A stretch of 64,000 bases of DNA from Pseudorasbora parva (taxonomy: Eukaryota > Chordata > Actinopteri > Cypriniformes > Gobionidae). Positions 1 through 10,633 of the stretch are shown here, piece after piece. The notes under the pieces were generated by a model that saw only the letters and a program-made list of their open reading frames with translations, had not been told where the DNA came from and did no database searches. The stretch lies in NCBI RefSeq assembly GCF_024679245.1, contig NC_090178.1:29845742-29909741 (forward strand). The letters are read 5' to 3'. Within the stretch, counting starts at the first letter, position 1. Every line of letters begins with the position of its first letter. Made by a program: the position numbers and the translations under genes.

Positions 1-768
1 TGACACTCTTGTCTTTTCCCAGCAAACATTGGTCCGACGGCAACGTCGTGTCCCTGGCCAAAAATAGTCGCGGTAGGACGGCATGAATCAGTAAAAATGT
101 GTAATACAGAAACATTTCTTAAAAATGTATTCAGATACGTTTGTTCATGTCTACAGTTCTCTGGAGTTGTATGTATAATTATTACTTTGACTTTTAGCTC
201 CGTGTAGTTCAATATACACCCTGTTGTGATTCGGTTGTGAGAGGACGTCACCTGGCGACGTCTTTTACACGTGCAATTATAGTCCATCCTGACCCTTATG
301 TTATGAAATCCTTGTGAAATATGCAAAAGCTGTGCTTACCTTACACATTGGTTAATGCTGCAATAATTAACTTAAGTGCACCAAGTAGTTTTTAAGAGGT
401 TGTGAATAAGACTTCCACTGACGTCAAGCGAGAAAAAAACAGGAATTATCTTTATGAAATACACAATTTGCATGCAAAATAAATATATTTACTTGATCTC
501 ATTTAATAAATTATAATCACAAAGTGCCCATGTGGTTAAGTGATTGTAAAGCTGCATTTAGTAATTTTTTTCATGTTTTATGTATTCGTTATTATTTTTA
601 TGTAAAACAGATACATTTCCATTCACCATTTAGGTCTGAGTTGGATGAAGATAGCCAAAACTGTGCTGCCAAGATGTAGTAACAATATATAGTAATAGTG
701 CGTTATAAATAAAATCTATTATTAATAATACAGCTTGCGATATTACAAAATCCCGCGATAGGATATTA

Positions 769-778
769 TCTCGCGAGA
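769..778. promoter_or_regulatory. TCTCGCGAGA palindromic promoter motif
   Basis: An exact TCTCGCGAGA sits in a small CpG-rich pocket (750-812) within AT-rich DNA. This palindrome is an established vertebrate CpG-promoter element, bound by BANP in mammals. An exon-like stretch with a perfect GTAAGT donor begins just downstream, so it may mark an orphan promoter. Confidence 0.45.
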
Positions 779-789
779 TATGCTCTCCC

Positions 790-872
790 GGAAACCGGAC
801 GGGACCGTTGAACAACCACGAGGAGAGGAATTGTGGAGTTGTATCGATATATTATTAAAAATCTACTGTTGG
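790..872 (+). other. Putative first exon with GTAAGT donor
   Basis: Downstream of the TCTCGCGAGA motif, a short CpG-containing stretch ends at CTGTTGG|GTAAGT (donor at 873-878). No protein family is recognisable. It could be the 5' exon of a transposon-borne or host transcript. The nearest good acceptor on this strand is at 2290. Weak evidence, given because motif, distance and donor agree. Confidence 0.25.
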
Positions 873-1192
873 GTAAGTACATTTTGTATTATTTGATTAA
901 CATGCTTGAGTTTTACTTGTTTGACACGAATGAAATGGAAGAAATGATGCTACATTGTCAACTGAAATGTACTGAGTTTGGCCAAGTAGAAAAGTTATTT
1001 CGAACATATAAATAGAAAGTATGTTAAATGATACCGTCAAAATTATTACTGTAACTTATTAATGTATCCTTTATATGATGTAATTTGGGTCATATGCCAA
1101 TCAAAAAAATATATTGTTCCTTAATATACTTTTTATTGGTACCATTTATCTATTTAGGGGACATCTCAGCCCACCTGTCTTTCACTTTCTCA

Positions 1193-1794
1193 CAGACACA
1201 CACCTAGTTAAGGGTCCTTCAGACACACACCTAGTTAAGGGTCTTTCTCACAGTCACACACCTAGTTAAGGGTCCTTCTCACAGACACACACCTAGTTAA
1301 GGGTCCTTCTCACAGACACACACCTAGTTAAGGGTCCTTCTCACAGACACACACCTAGTTAAGGGTCTTTCTCACAGTCACACACCTAGTTAAGGGTCCT
1401 TCTCACAGACACACACCTAGTTAAGGGTCCTTCTCACAGACACACACCTAGTTAAGGGTCTTTCTCACAGACACACACCTAGTTAAGGATCCTTCTCACA
1501 GACACACACCTAGTTAAGGGTCTTTCTCACAGACACAAACCTAGTTAAGGGTCTTTCTCACAGACACAAACCTAGTTAAGGGTCCTTCTCACAGACACAC
1601 ACCTAGTTAAGGGTCCTTCTCACAGACACACACCTAGTTAAGGGTCCTTCTCACAGACACACACCTAGTTAAGGGTCCTTCTCACAGACACACACCTAGT
1701 TAAGGGTCCTTCTCACAGACACACACCTAGTTAAGGGTCTTTCTCACAGACACACACCTAGTTAAGGGTCCTTCTCACAGACACACACCTAAGT
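1193..1794. repeat. 31-bp minisatellite, about 19 copies
   Basis: Tandem units contain ACCTAGTTAAGGGTCCTTCT followed by a CACAGACACAC segment. There are single-base variants (TCCTTC/TCTTTC, GACACAC/GTCACAC/GACACAA) and one 24-bp short unit near the left end. The variants are interspersed, as expected from unequal exchange. There are no spacers of different sequence, so it is not a CRISPR array. Confidence 0.95.
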
Positions 1795-1984
1795 TTTTTT
1801 TTTAGGGCAGTACAGTGGTATTGAAGAGGGAGGGGACAGATGCTGATCCCCCAACTGATGGACCCATCTAACACCCATTTAAAGCAGAACATCTTTTATA
1901 CAATAAAATAAAATGTAATGCTTTTATGTGTTGATTGTTTTTATTATTATATCATTTTACTTATTTTTATTGATTTTTGTCATT

Positions 1985-2038
1985 TTCCCATGTAGCACTT
2001 TTGAGATTCTTCGGAATGAAGTGCGTTATAAATAAAAT

Positions 2039-2081
<43 letters not shown>
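1985..2081 (+). repeat. Retroelement-like 3' tail with (ATT)n
   Basis: A GAGATTCTTCGGAATGAAGT stretch is followed by TGCGTTATAAATAAAATGT and then about 40 bases of ATT repeats. The inverse of the same tail occurs at about 13961-14055, next to its own AAT repeat. Two copies ending in the same trinucleotide run suggest a non-LTR retroelement 3' end. Confidence 0.5.
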
Positions 2082-2082
<1 letters not shown>

Positions 2083-2178
2083 CATGTTGTTCCATTGTTT
2101 TTTATTTAGCTGTACTCCATTAAGCTATTTTGAGAATAAATGCATGTAATTTACCTCACATTTTCCCTTTTATTCATT

Positions 2179-2181
<3 letters not shown>

Positions 2182-2271
<90 letters not shown>
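2182..2271. repeat. (TA)n microsatellite
   Basis: An uninterrupted run of about 90 bases of TA. A tyrosine/isoleucine 'protein' read through it is an artefact. Confidence 0.97.
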
Positions 2272-2277
<6 letters not shown>

Positions 2278-2290
2278 TCCCTTCCCTCAG

Positions 2291-2442
2291 ATGCTGTGGC
2301 TGTGAAGAGGTGGAACCCGAATGCTCCAGACTCTGAGATTGATGCAGCGATGGAGGAACACCTGAAGCCCTATACAGGAAGAGCTGGGCTGGTGCTTACA
2401 AAAATGAGCCAAAAAACTTTAATGTGTTTAAGCCAGGGATAG
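2291..2442 (+). pseudogene. Exon-like ORF of unknown origin
   Basis: A good acceptor (TTCCCTTCCCTCAG, ending 2290) precedes an open stretch of about 50 codons. It contains AVAVKRWNPNAPDSEID and AAMEEHLKPYTGRAGL, then stops at 2440-2442. Base composition is richer in GC than the surroundings and the residues look like a real protein segment, but I do not recognise the family. It sits between a TA microsatellite and a MITE whose left end overlaps the stop. It is probably a relic exon of a transposon or host gene. No convincing donor follows. Confidence 0.35.
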
Positions 2443-2701
2443 TTCTCCCAAAAATGAAAATTCATTGTTATCCCTTTCAATGTTCTGCTGTACACAAATA
2501 TATTTGGAAGCCAGTTTGTAACCAAGCAGATATAACCTCCCATTAACTAACATTATATTATTTGCCTACTTTAGTAGTTAATGTGTTGAGATCTGTTCGG
2601 TTACAAATGTTCTTCCAAATATCTTTGTGTTCAGCAGAACATAGAAAGGTATACAGGTTTGAAACATGACAGAATTTTCATTTTTGGGTGAACTATCCCT
2701 T
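2436..2701. mobile_element. MITE, GGGATAGTTC family (copy 1)
   Basis: Left end GGGATAGTTCTCCCAAAAAT and right end GGGTGAACTATCCC are inverse copies. Interior arms (CAATGTTCTGCTGTACACAA versus TTGTGTTCAGCAGAACAT) are also complementary. Short non-autonomous foldback family, very common in cyprinid genomes. The termini are shared with those at 56884-57163 and 6262-6869. Confidence 0.75.
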
Positions 2702-2711
2702 TATATAGGCA

Positions 2712-2995
2712 GTAACACTTTACAATAAGGTTGTATCAGTTAACATTAGTTAATGCATTAGTTAACATGAAACGAGCAATACATTTGTTACTGTGTATTT
2801 GTTAATCTTTGTTAATGTTAGCTAATAAAAATACAGCTGTTCATGTTAGTTCACAGTGCATTAACTAATGTTAACAAGATTTTAATAATGCATTAGTAAA
2901 TGCTGAAATTAACATTAACAAAAATAAATAAATGCTTTATAAGTGCAGTTCATTATTAGTTAATGTTAACTTTGAACCTTATTGTAAAATGTTAT
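2712..2995. mobile_element. MITE, GTAACACTTTACAATAAGG type
   Basis: The left end GTAACACTTTACAATAAGGT is answered by ACCTTATTGTAAAATGTTAT at the right. Internal arms built on GTTAACATTAGTTAATG are repeated in both orientations. About 284 bp, no coding capacity. It resembles abundant fish hAT-like MITEs. Confidence 0.7.
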
Positions 2996-3604
2996 CTAAA
3001 AGACTAATTATTCAGTATTTTGAATTTGGTATTTTAGTTTAGTTAACAGATGTTAAACAATGATGCAAAATAAATAAAGAGGAAAAGTTGTGGCTGTTCA
3101 AAACAATAAAAAGTTGTGGTAAATCAGAACATGCTTTTTTTTTTGCTTATGTCCACAATGTGTTCTTGTTTGTGATGCGCGTGATTAAAACGTTGTATGG
3201 AGGTTCAGGTCTGACTGGACCCATTTTGGACCTTTTTTGAACCTTTGTCAAGATGTGTTAAACCTCACGCCATAACTGATTGCCTTTCACGATGTTACAC
3301 AATGGGTGTGTAATTATTTTATATATGCAGGCTTATAAATACACGTAAATTATGTAGCAACACATTTAAACAGCCAGAAGACGTCGCATTTAGACGTCCA
3401 GGGACGTGCAGAAGAGACGTGCAGTTCACGGCCAGATGACGTCAAAGACGTCGGTTCAACTTTCATTTTGGAACTATTTTTCAACCGTGACGGGACGTGT
3501 CGGATTGACGTCTTTTCAACGGTCTTTAAACGTCCAAATGTTTGCTGGGTTACTACTACTTGTTTCACATAGTGCTTTAGGCCAGGATTTTTCAGACTGA
3601 GGTC

Positions 3605-3627
3605 GGGGGGGGGGGGGGGGGGGGGGG
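3605..3627. repeat. Poly-G run
   Basis: 23 consecutive G bases. Such a run is prone to sequencing length error. Confidence 0.95.
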
Positions 3628-3680
3628 ATTGTAATTTTATTTTCTATTGTAGTCGTACGAAATAAAAATATATATATATA

Positions 3681-5332
3681 CAGTCCCTGACAACAGTCCT
3701 GTTGCTTGTGTACAAATTGACCTAAAGTGCCGCTGAAATATATTTCTAATCAAGATATTTTTATCAAGAAATGGCTCATTTTAATCCCACCAGCTTTTGT
3801 GATAATGTTTCAGTGAAAAACTAAACTTTCAAAACTTTCAAAAAGTATTCTAATATTCACAGCTTGGTAAAGCCCATTGAGTCAATTTTTGCAAAGACAT
3901 AAGTGTTGTCACCTTGTCATATGAGCTTCCCCTGTGACTAATATTGGATCAATTAGGTCTCAAGTGTGTATAAAAAAACCCCAGTACGTTAGACCTTCAC
4001 ATCAACTGCAACTAGACCTCTGCAAACATGCCTAAGATTCACCCTGAGACTAAAGTTTTGATTATCAAGAGGCTGAAGACCAGATCCACTGCTGATGTGG
4101 CAGACACCTTCAATGTGTCTCAGCGTCAAGTACAGAGGATAAAAAAAAGATTTGAAGAGACTGGAGACGTTTTTGACAAGCCCAGGTCAGGCAGACCCCA
4201 CAAGACAACTGCTCGAGAGGACCGTTTGTTGGCTCGAAAATCCAAGGCCAGCCCATTTTCCACTGCAGCAGAGCTCCAGGAGACCTGATCACCTGAAGTC
4301 CCTGTGTCAACCAGAACAGTTTGTCGGATTCTGCCTCGAAATGGCCTCCATGGTCGAATCAGTGCCCAGAAGCCAGCACTAAACAGAATACGATTGAAAA
4401 ACCGTGTGGCATTTGCCAAGGCCCACAGCTTGCTAAAAGGATGGACGCTGGAAAAGTGGCAGAAGGTGGATTTTCAGATGAATTACATTGAATTACACCA
4501 CAGTCGCCGCAAATATTGCAGGAGATTTACTGGTGCCCGAATGGATCCGAGATTCACCCAGAAAACAGTGAAGTTTGGTGGCGGAAAAATCATGGTCTGG
4601 GGTTACACCCAGAATGGGTGTGTGCGAGAGATCTGCAGGATGGAAGGGAACATCAATAGTCTAAAATACCAAGAAATCTTAGCTACCTCTTATATTCCCA
4701 ACCATAAAAGAGGCCAAATTCTGCAGCAGGACGGTGCTCCATCGCATACTTCCATCTCCACATCAAAGTTCCTCAAGGCGAAGAAGATCAAGATGCTCCA
4801 GGATTGGCCAGCCCAGTCACCAGACATGAACATCATTGAGCATATGTGGGGTAGGATGAAAGAGGACGCATGGAAGACGAAACAAAAGAATATTGATGAA
4901 CTCTGGGAGGCATGCAAGACTGCTTTCTTAGCTATTCCTGATGACTTCATCAATAAATTGTATGAATCCTTGCCAAACCGCATGGATGCAGTCCTTCAAG
5001 CTCATGGAAGTCATACAAGATATTAAATTTGGATCTCACAGCGCAACAACTTAATTTGCTGACATATTTTTGTATTTGCAGTAAATGTGTTACATTTCTG
5101 TATAGGCGACAAAACTTTTGTCTTTCAAAAATTTGACCTTTCTGTCTTGATTAAATGATAAATATTTTTTCTGTGAAAATTATTTATTTCAGTGCATTAA
5201 ACATCATTTGGGAGGGTTTTAGCTTTTCATATGAGCTATTTCTAACACCAATTAATTAATTAATTAATTAAAAGTCAGGTTAATATCAGGTATTTCTACA
5301 AAATAGATAAGCGACAAGACTTTTGTCAGGGA

Positions 5333-5335
<3 letters not shown>
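3681..5335 (+). mobile_element. Tc1/mariner element A, full length (1655 bp)
   Basis: Both ends read CAGTCCCTGACAA inward, with TIRs that stay similar for roughly 37 bases. The element is flanked by TA on each side within TA-rich DNA, as expected for Tc1/mariner. It carries one transposase-derived reading region on the plus strand. It looks structurally complete but coding-dead. Confidence 0.92.
4028..5026 (+). pseudogene. Tc1-like transposase, frameshifted, D-35-E spacing
   Basis: The N-terminal part (4028-4288) starts MPKIHPETKVLIIKRLKTRS and contains a helix-turn-helix (TADVADTFNVSQRQVQRIKK) and a GRPHKT GRPR-like motif. It then stops. The C-terminal part (4304-5026) is in another frame and carries QQDGAPSHTS and SPDMNIIEHMWGRMK. 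Counting codons, 35 residues separate the second catalytic Asp from the Glu, not the 34 of classic Tc1. The first catalytic Asp (an FSDE-type motif near 4472-4483) is out of frame, so local indels also damage that region. The enzyme is inactive as it stands. Confidence 0.88.

Positions 5336-5393
<58 letters not shown>
5336..5393. repeat. (TA)n microsatellite between two Tc1 elements
   Basis: About 55 bases of TA separate the right end of Tc1 element A from the left end of element B. TA is the Tc1 target, so TA runs attract repeated insertion. Confidence 0.95.
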
Positions 5394-5395
<2 letters not shown>

Positions 5396-6261
5396 GTTAG
5401 GAAAATAAGTATTTGAACACCCTGCTATTTTGAAAGTTCTCCCACTTAGAAATCATGGCGAGGTCTGAAATTGTCATCGTACACTGAAAAAAATGATTCA
5501 TTGGACCAACCTAAAAAAATTACTGTAATTTGTTACAGCTAAATTTATTAGTTTTTCCTCAAGCTATATTTTTAATTTGGTTGAAACTTAACAATTTAAT
5601 TTAATATTATTCAAAATAGTTCTTCTGCCCAAGATAAAAAAATTACATTCACACAAAGTAAAAATATTGTTTATTATAGAGGCCATGAATCATTTTTCTT
5701 ACTTTGGTACAACTTAAATTTGTATTTTGGAAAAACTTGCTTTTTATTATAATAACAAAGTATAATTTTTAGTTTGGTCTAAACTAAATAAAATGCTGTA
5801 ATTTTGTTACAAGCATTTTTTTTAAATTAGCTCAAATTAAATTTCTGATTCTGTACAAACTTAATCATATTTTCTTTAGCCACAAGAAAACATTTTACTA
5901 TAATATTTATTTTTGCTTTGTTACAACTTAACTTTTACCATGAAAAAAGCTAAGCTTGCTTTAATATAAAAGAAACATTTACATTTAAAATAAAACAAAA
6001 ACATTGTCAGAAAATAGTTGACTTACTGTAAATAAAGACAGGAATATTCTCTCAAAACACCCAAATGTTTATTGTGATAGTTTTTCTATAAGATACATCA
6101 CTGTTGTCAAATTGTGCTGCCAGTAAGGCAAGCCGGTATGCATTTTACACATCAACACTTGGGGAATAAAGTAAATGGTCTTTTCCAGACCTTTTTTTAA
6201 ACCTTATGTAAACTTCCACTAAATGCAACCACGCTAATGCAAAACTGTTTCGTACACCTCT

Positions 6262-6869
6262 CCTTTAAAACTCTCCGTTAGTTATGTCAATAATGACTCA
6301 CCCTAATGTCGCTTCACACCCGTAAGACCTCTGTTCATCTTCACACAGTTTAAGATATTTTATATTTAGTCAGAGAGCTTTCTGTCTCTTCATTGAAAAC
6401 GTATGCACAGTATACTGTCCCTTTCCAGAAGGACCAGAAAGGTAATAAAAACATCATCAAAGTAGTTAGTAAGAATCTCTTGAAGCATCAAAAATACATT
6501 TTGGTCCCAAAATAACAAAAACTACGATTTTATTCAGCATTATCAATGGCGTCTAGACATTGCTGAATAAAGTCATAGTTTTTGTTATTTTGGGACCAAA
6601 ATGCACTTTCAATGCTTCAAGAGATTCTAACTAACCCACAGATTTCACATATGGACTTCTTTGATTATGTTGTTATTACCTTTCTGGTCCTTCTGGAAAG
6701 GGACAGTATACCGCATATACATGTTCAATGAAGGAACAGAAAGTTCTTGGACTAAATATAAAATATCAAACTTTTTCTGAAGATAAACAGAGGTCTTATG
6801 GGTGTGGAACGACATTAGACAGAGTCATTAATGACATAATTTTCATTTTTGGGTGAACTAACCCTTTAA
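6262..6869. mobile_element. Long foldback MITE inside the CACTG element
   Basis: The arms are about 290 bp long and mostly complementary. For example, TTTGGTCCCAAAATAACAAA at left is matched by TTTGTTATTTTGGGACCAAA at right, and TCCCTTTCCAGAAGGACCAG is matched in the same way. The turn is near 6545-6555. The right end, TTTGGGTGAACTAACCCTTT, is the terminus also found at 2436-2701 and 56884-57163. No coding capacity. Confidence 0.85.
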
Positions 6870-7025
6870 GACTTGGTGCACGTGTTATGAGCTCCTACAA
6901 CTTTTGACCTCCTAACTGAACTCCTTTCCACAAATTGTCATAGTGTCAATCATAGTGCAAACAATAAGTACAACCGTAATCAAAGTACTCAATATTCAAA
7001 GTGCAAATAGAGATACAAAATTTCT

Positions 7026-8293
7026 TCAAGCATGATACAGAGCTAAGAGATGCATCTTAACTACATCTGATTGAGCAGACACTATATCATCACAGACAGT
7101 GAGAGTGATTACTTGGCTACAATCATGAGTTATTGGGATGACCTTGATAGTTGCCAAATCCTCAAGTTCCACAGTAGATGTCAAGTTCACTAGCGCATCT
7201 CCAAAGTCTCTGTCTTGGTATTGCAGTCCTAAATTGCCATTCAACCCACACACTTTCCGGACTTCATCCATAAGATACTCCATTGACTCTGGAATGCCAT
7301 GAGGGAGAATTAGCTTCCTGGTGTCATCGGGATTCAGAATAACCCGCGACTTGGCTGGCCTTTTGACTGCCAGGTCTGCCCATCCAAAAGGATCTTGTTG
7401 AAACAAGAAAAGAAACAATAGTATTAGCTGTAGTACAAAATTGGGCATAGCATCTTACATTAAATTCATATTCACAAATTAATTGATTAACAAATATATT
7501 TTGACAGTTCTGGCAAAAAAGAAGAAGAAATTTCAGTCAATATCATTTAGGAAATTTTGAATTCCTCAAAAATGAGAGTGTGATGTTTATCTGCTGACCG
7601 CCAGGGTATCCAAGATGTAGGTGTGTAGAACACAAATGAAGATTTTTAACTCATTGCTCGTATAATGCATGTCAATTTTACTTCTATGAGAGTAAAAAAC
7701 ACACAGACATAGGGATCCATATTAAACCCTGTGGCTCGTGGAGACACATTGATGTCTTAAGACATGGAACGATCAGTTTATGCGAGAAACACAACAGTAT
7801 TTATATTAAAAAATGTAATGCGCCATCACTGCCTGCAAGTGAGATCAAATTAAACGATATGGCACATCTCAATGGGATACAAGCGCTCAAGTGATTTCTT
7901 GCGAGTATCTCTACACCATATTTTAGGACATTTGAAGCTTCATGAAATAACTTTGCGTTTTATTGATTTATTTATACTGCCTGGTAAAAGAAACCACATT
8001 AAATTGGGTAACTTCTAGATTAGTTTTGATTTGGGGTTCTCTCAAAAAATGTAATAAATATATCAAATAAATTAAATACTGACATGAAGTGAACCTTCCA
8101 TTGTATTTTTATACTATTATGTAGTGTATAATATTAGCAAGGATACCTCTGTGGTAATTTCAAAGCTATTCTCTAGTGTTAGTCATTCCTATTTAAAAAT
8201 ACATGAAAATAATGTTCACAGTTGTATTCTTTGGGACTCACCAAATTCAGCAAGAAGGCCAAAATTGCAAGATTTCCAGGAAACACAATCAAC
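7026..8293 (-). pseudogene. PB1-like protein gene fragment, two exons, in the CACTG element
   Basis: Exon a is 8293-8242, with acceptor TTTTGCAG and donor GTGAGT. Exon b starts at 7393 after a long pyrimidine tract and reads to about 7026. Splicing joins them in phase (VDCVSWKSCNFGLLAEF, then DPFGWADLAVKRPAK). Exon b encodes about 120 residues with DDTRKLILPHGIPESMEYL, VCGLNGNLGLQYQDRDFGD and LEDLATIKVI. This is a PB1/ubiquitin-like fold pattern, as in the many teleost 'SAM-domain 3-like' predicted proteins. I infer it is transposon-associated or a captured gene. Frame is intact over the part seen, but no C-terminal domain is found downstream. Further donors in CG-rich stretches at 8829 and 10825 could belong to upstream exons. 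Confidence 0.5.
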
Positions 8294-9253
8294 CTGCAAA
8301 ACAAAGGAAAAGTTGAAATGTCACAATTTAGTTTGTTGTTGTTGGGGCAGTTAAAGCACTTTCCAAAATAATCACTAGACTGTCATTATTAATTAGACCT
8401 TAGACATACTGGTGATATTGTACAATACTAGATTATGCTGACAGGTGAAACAATGGAATATGAATTCTTAAATCAGAACACATTTTCTATTCCAATGCAT
8501 TTCATAAATGCAAAACGCAGCACGAGTCAGTTCATTCATTACAAGAGCAAAGAGCTATTCATCATAAGTGCCCGTCATTCACACAGAACATGCAGGAGTA
8601 CTATTTTAATAGTATTTTGCAGCTTAATATTCACATACACAGTAACGATAGGAAGTGACTGAACGCAGCGGGTCACTTTACCGGATATACTCGAATCGGT
8701 ACCACAGAAATGCTGGTATCTTAACATTTTTTAAATTTCAGTACCAAATTGGGACTAAAGTACCGGTACGTGTGACATTCCTGTGCTTAACTTTCATAGG
8801 AATGAATTTGAAAAGTTGAAACACTCACGAGTCACTTTGCTCCGTCTGCATCACTCCGTTATGAATACCCGAGCCGAGTGCTCTGAGTGCGATCGATCCC
8901 ATCCCCCATGCACGGAGATATCAAAACGGTGCCGTGGGGGCAGGGCGCGCTCGGGCGGGAGTTTTTATTCAAAATCTAAAGTTCATTTAAATGTAGAATA
9001 CCTAATAGAATAATTATTTTCCGGAGTTATTACACATGGGCTCAATCGAACATTAGCTAATTCGGACATTGGCTTTTTCATATATTGTTCCTGCAGGCTG
9101 CAAGGTGCTTAAATTAACTTAACGTTAGTTGACGGTTGCAGTGCATGTGAGAAAAGAGGTATAACTTAACAACGTTAATTTATTCAAGCACTTTGACTAA
9201 CTTTGTTAGAGACAAACAAGCCTCATCACAATACAGCATCATCAAATTTACAT

Positions 9254-10633
9254 TAACGTAGACTCACTGTATTCCGGACACTTGAACTTTTCCGCGATTT
9301 CTATAAATAAACACTTCCTGGTCACGGCATCTATATATATCCATGTGATCTTTGCCTCCTCCTCTTTCAATTCCAACATACATTGTGTTCACAGAGCCAG
9401 TCATTTTAAAGAAATTAACGCTAGTTTTTAACGTGCACCAATGACTGTTCAGAAAATGGCGGGGGGAGGGTTTTCCGGCTGGACTAAGGGAAGAGGGGAG
9501 AATACCTTGGCTCTTAAAACATGCTTACCTATGGTCGCCCACCAGCAAATTACACACAAAAACATTCTTATGGTCTTATAAAATAATTATGAGTTTAAAT
9601 TTGCAAATATGTGTACATTTTAAAGGCATATAAACTTTCAATGAGGCACTTTGAGCGACATGAATTTGAGTGGCAGCTGCGCATCAATGCAACCTCATTA
9701 AAACACCTCAAGTTAAATTAACGTTCATGTTAGATGCTGTTTTAAAAATCATTTCAACACATCTGCGTAATTTCACGTTATCTGGTTAACGTTAGGACAG
9801 CACACACTAATAATAACATGCAATTTCACAACATATCAAGCCATTAAGTTAACATATGTTTAAGTTAACATTACTTATAATTAAGCCATAAAAGTAACGT
9901 TAATAACATTAATCATAACGTAATTTCTATGACAATAAGTTATTTGAGGACCAAATAAAAATGAATCTAGACCATTTTATAAAAGGAACTTTTAATAACA
10001 TCAAAAAATGAACATCAAAAAATGCATTCAGGTCTCCCCCTTTCACTAGTGTGTCCTGGCCTCTCTCCTCGCCTGTTAAAAAGAAAAACATAATGCTTTA
10101 AAAACACTTGAAGCCATAATTACAATAACTCACAACAGTATTGTAACATTACAATTTTAACATTAGGCTAAGTTACAGAAAAGCTTAAAAATGCATGTCT
10201 TCTTCACCATTTTGGACTGTCATGTGCTTCACAGGAGCAATCGTCAATCAAAACAGTGTATAGACACTTATAAATAATAAATATACAACATATGAAGATT
10301 AATATCCTTATTTTACCAACTTATAGTTGTTAAAATGTTTGCGTTTTATATTAGAAACGACTCCTCCTTACCTGTCCGAAACACAGTGAGTTGAAAATTT
10401 CAGCCGTCCGGAACACCGTGAGTCCTAACGGTAATCCGGACACTGCGTCTCCTTGCAGTTTTTTCAAGATTTCTCCAAAATGATTCGTCCAAAATGTGTC
10501 AATCAAACTTTGAAATGTCTGGAAGGCATGTCCCCAGAGACAGACGAACCAATCAGGTTTATTTTACCGCGGATTGATATCTTACGGGACTTTTTACTGT
10601 GCAACATGTCCGGAATACAGTGAGTCTACGTTA
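9254..10633. mobile_element. Inner inverted-repeat element with four copies of an 18-bp motif
   Basis: The ends are a 27-bp inverted repeat starting TAACGTAGACTCACTGTATT (9254-9280 versus 10607-10633). The core motif GTCCGGAATACAGTGAGT recurs with small changes at 10374-10391 and 10406-10423 in the orientation of the right end. The interior has no ORF of note. This could be a non-autonomous transposon nested in the CACTG element or its regulatory/end-binding region. No target-site duplication is evident beyond the repeat itself. Confidence 0.5.

Larger units (their letters stand above)
18..3549. mobile_element. Possible DNA transposon with CCCAGCAAACATT terminal repeats
   Basis: CCCAGCAAACATT at 18-30 has its perfect 13-bp inverse complement at 3537-3549. 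Both ends are followed inward by GACG/ACGTC-rich sequence (several GACGTC hexamers at 243-265 and 3380-3520). The interior holds the promoter-like motif at 769, the minisatellite, an exon-like ORF and two MITEs, so it could be a composite. No clear target-site duplication can be assigned. Two independent copies of one short foldback family is a real alternative. Confidence 0.35.

Noticed and set aside
1193..1794. CRISPR-like regular repeat array
   Set aside because: Units are directly contiguous and variants of one 31-bp sequence, with no unique spacers, in vertebrate DNA. It is a minisatellite.
4110..4419. Minus-strand ORFs over Tc1 element A
   Set aside because: Antisense of the transposase N-terminal region.
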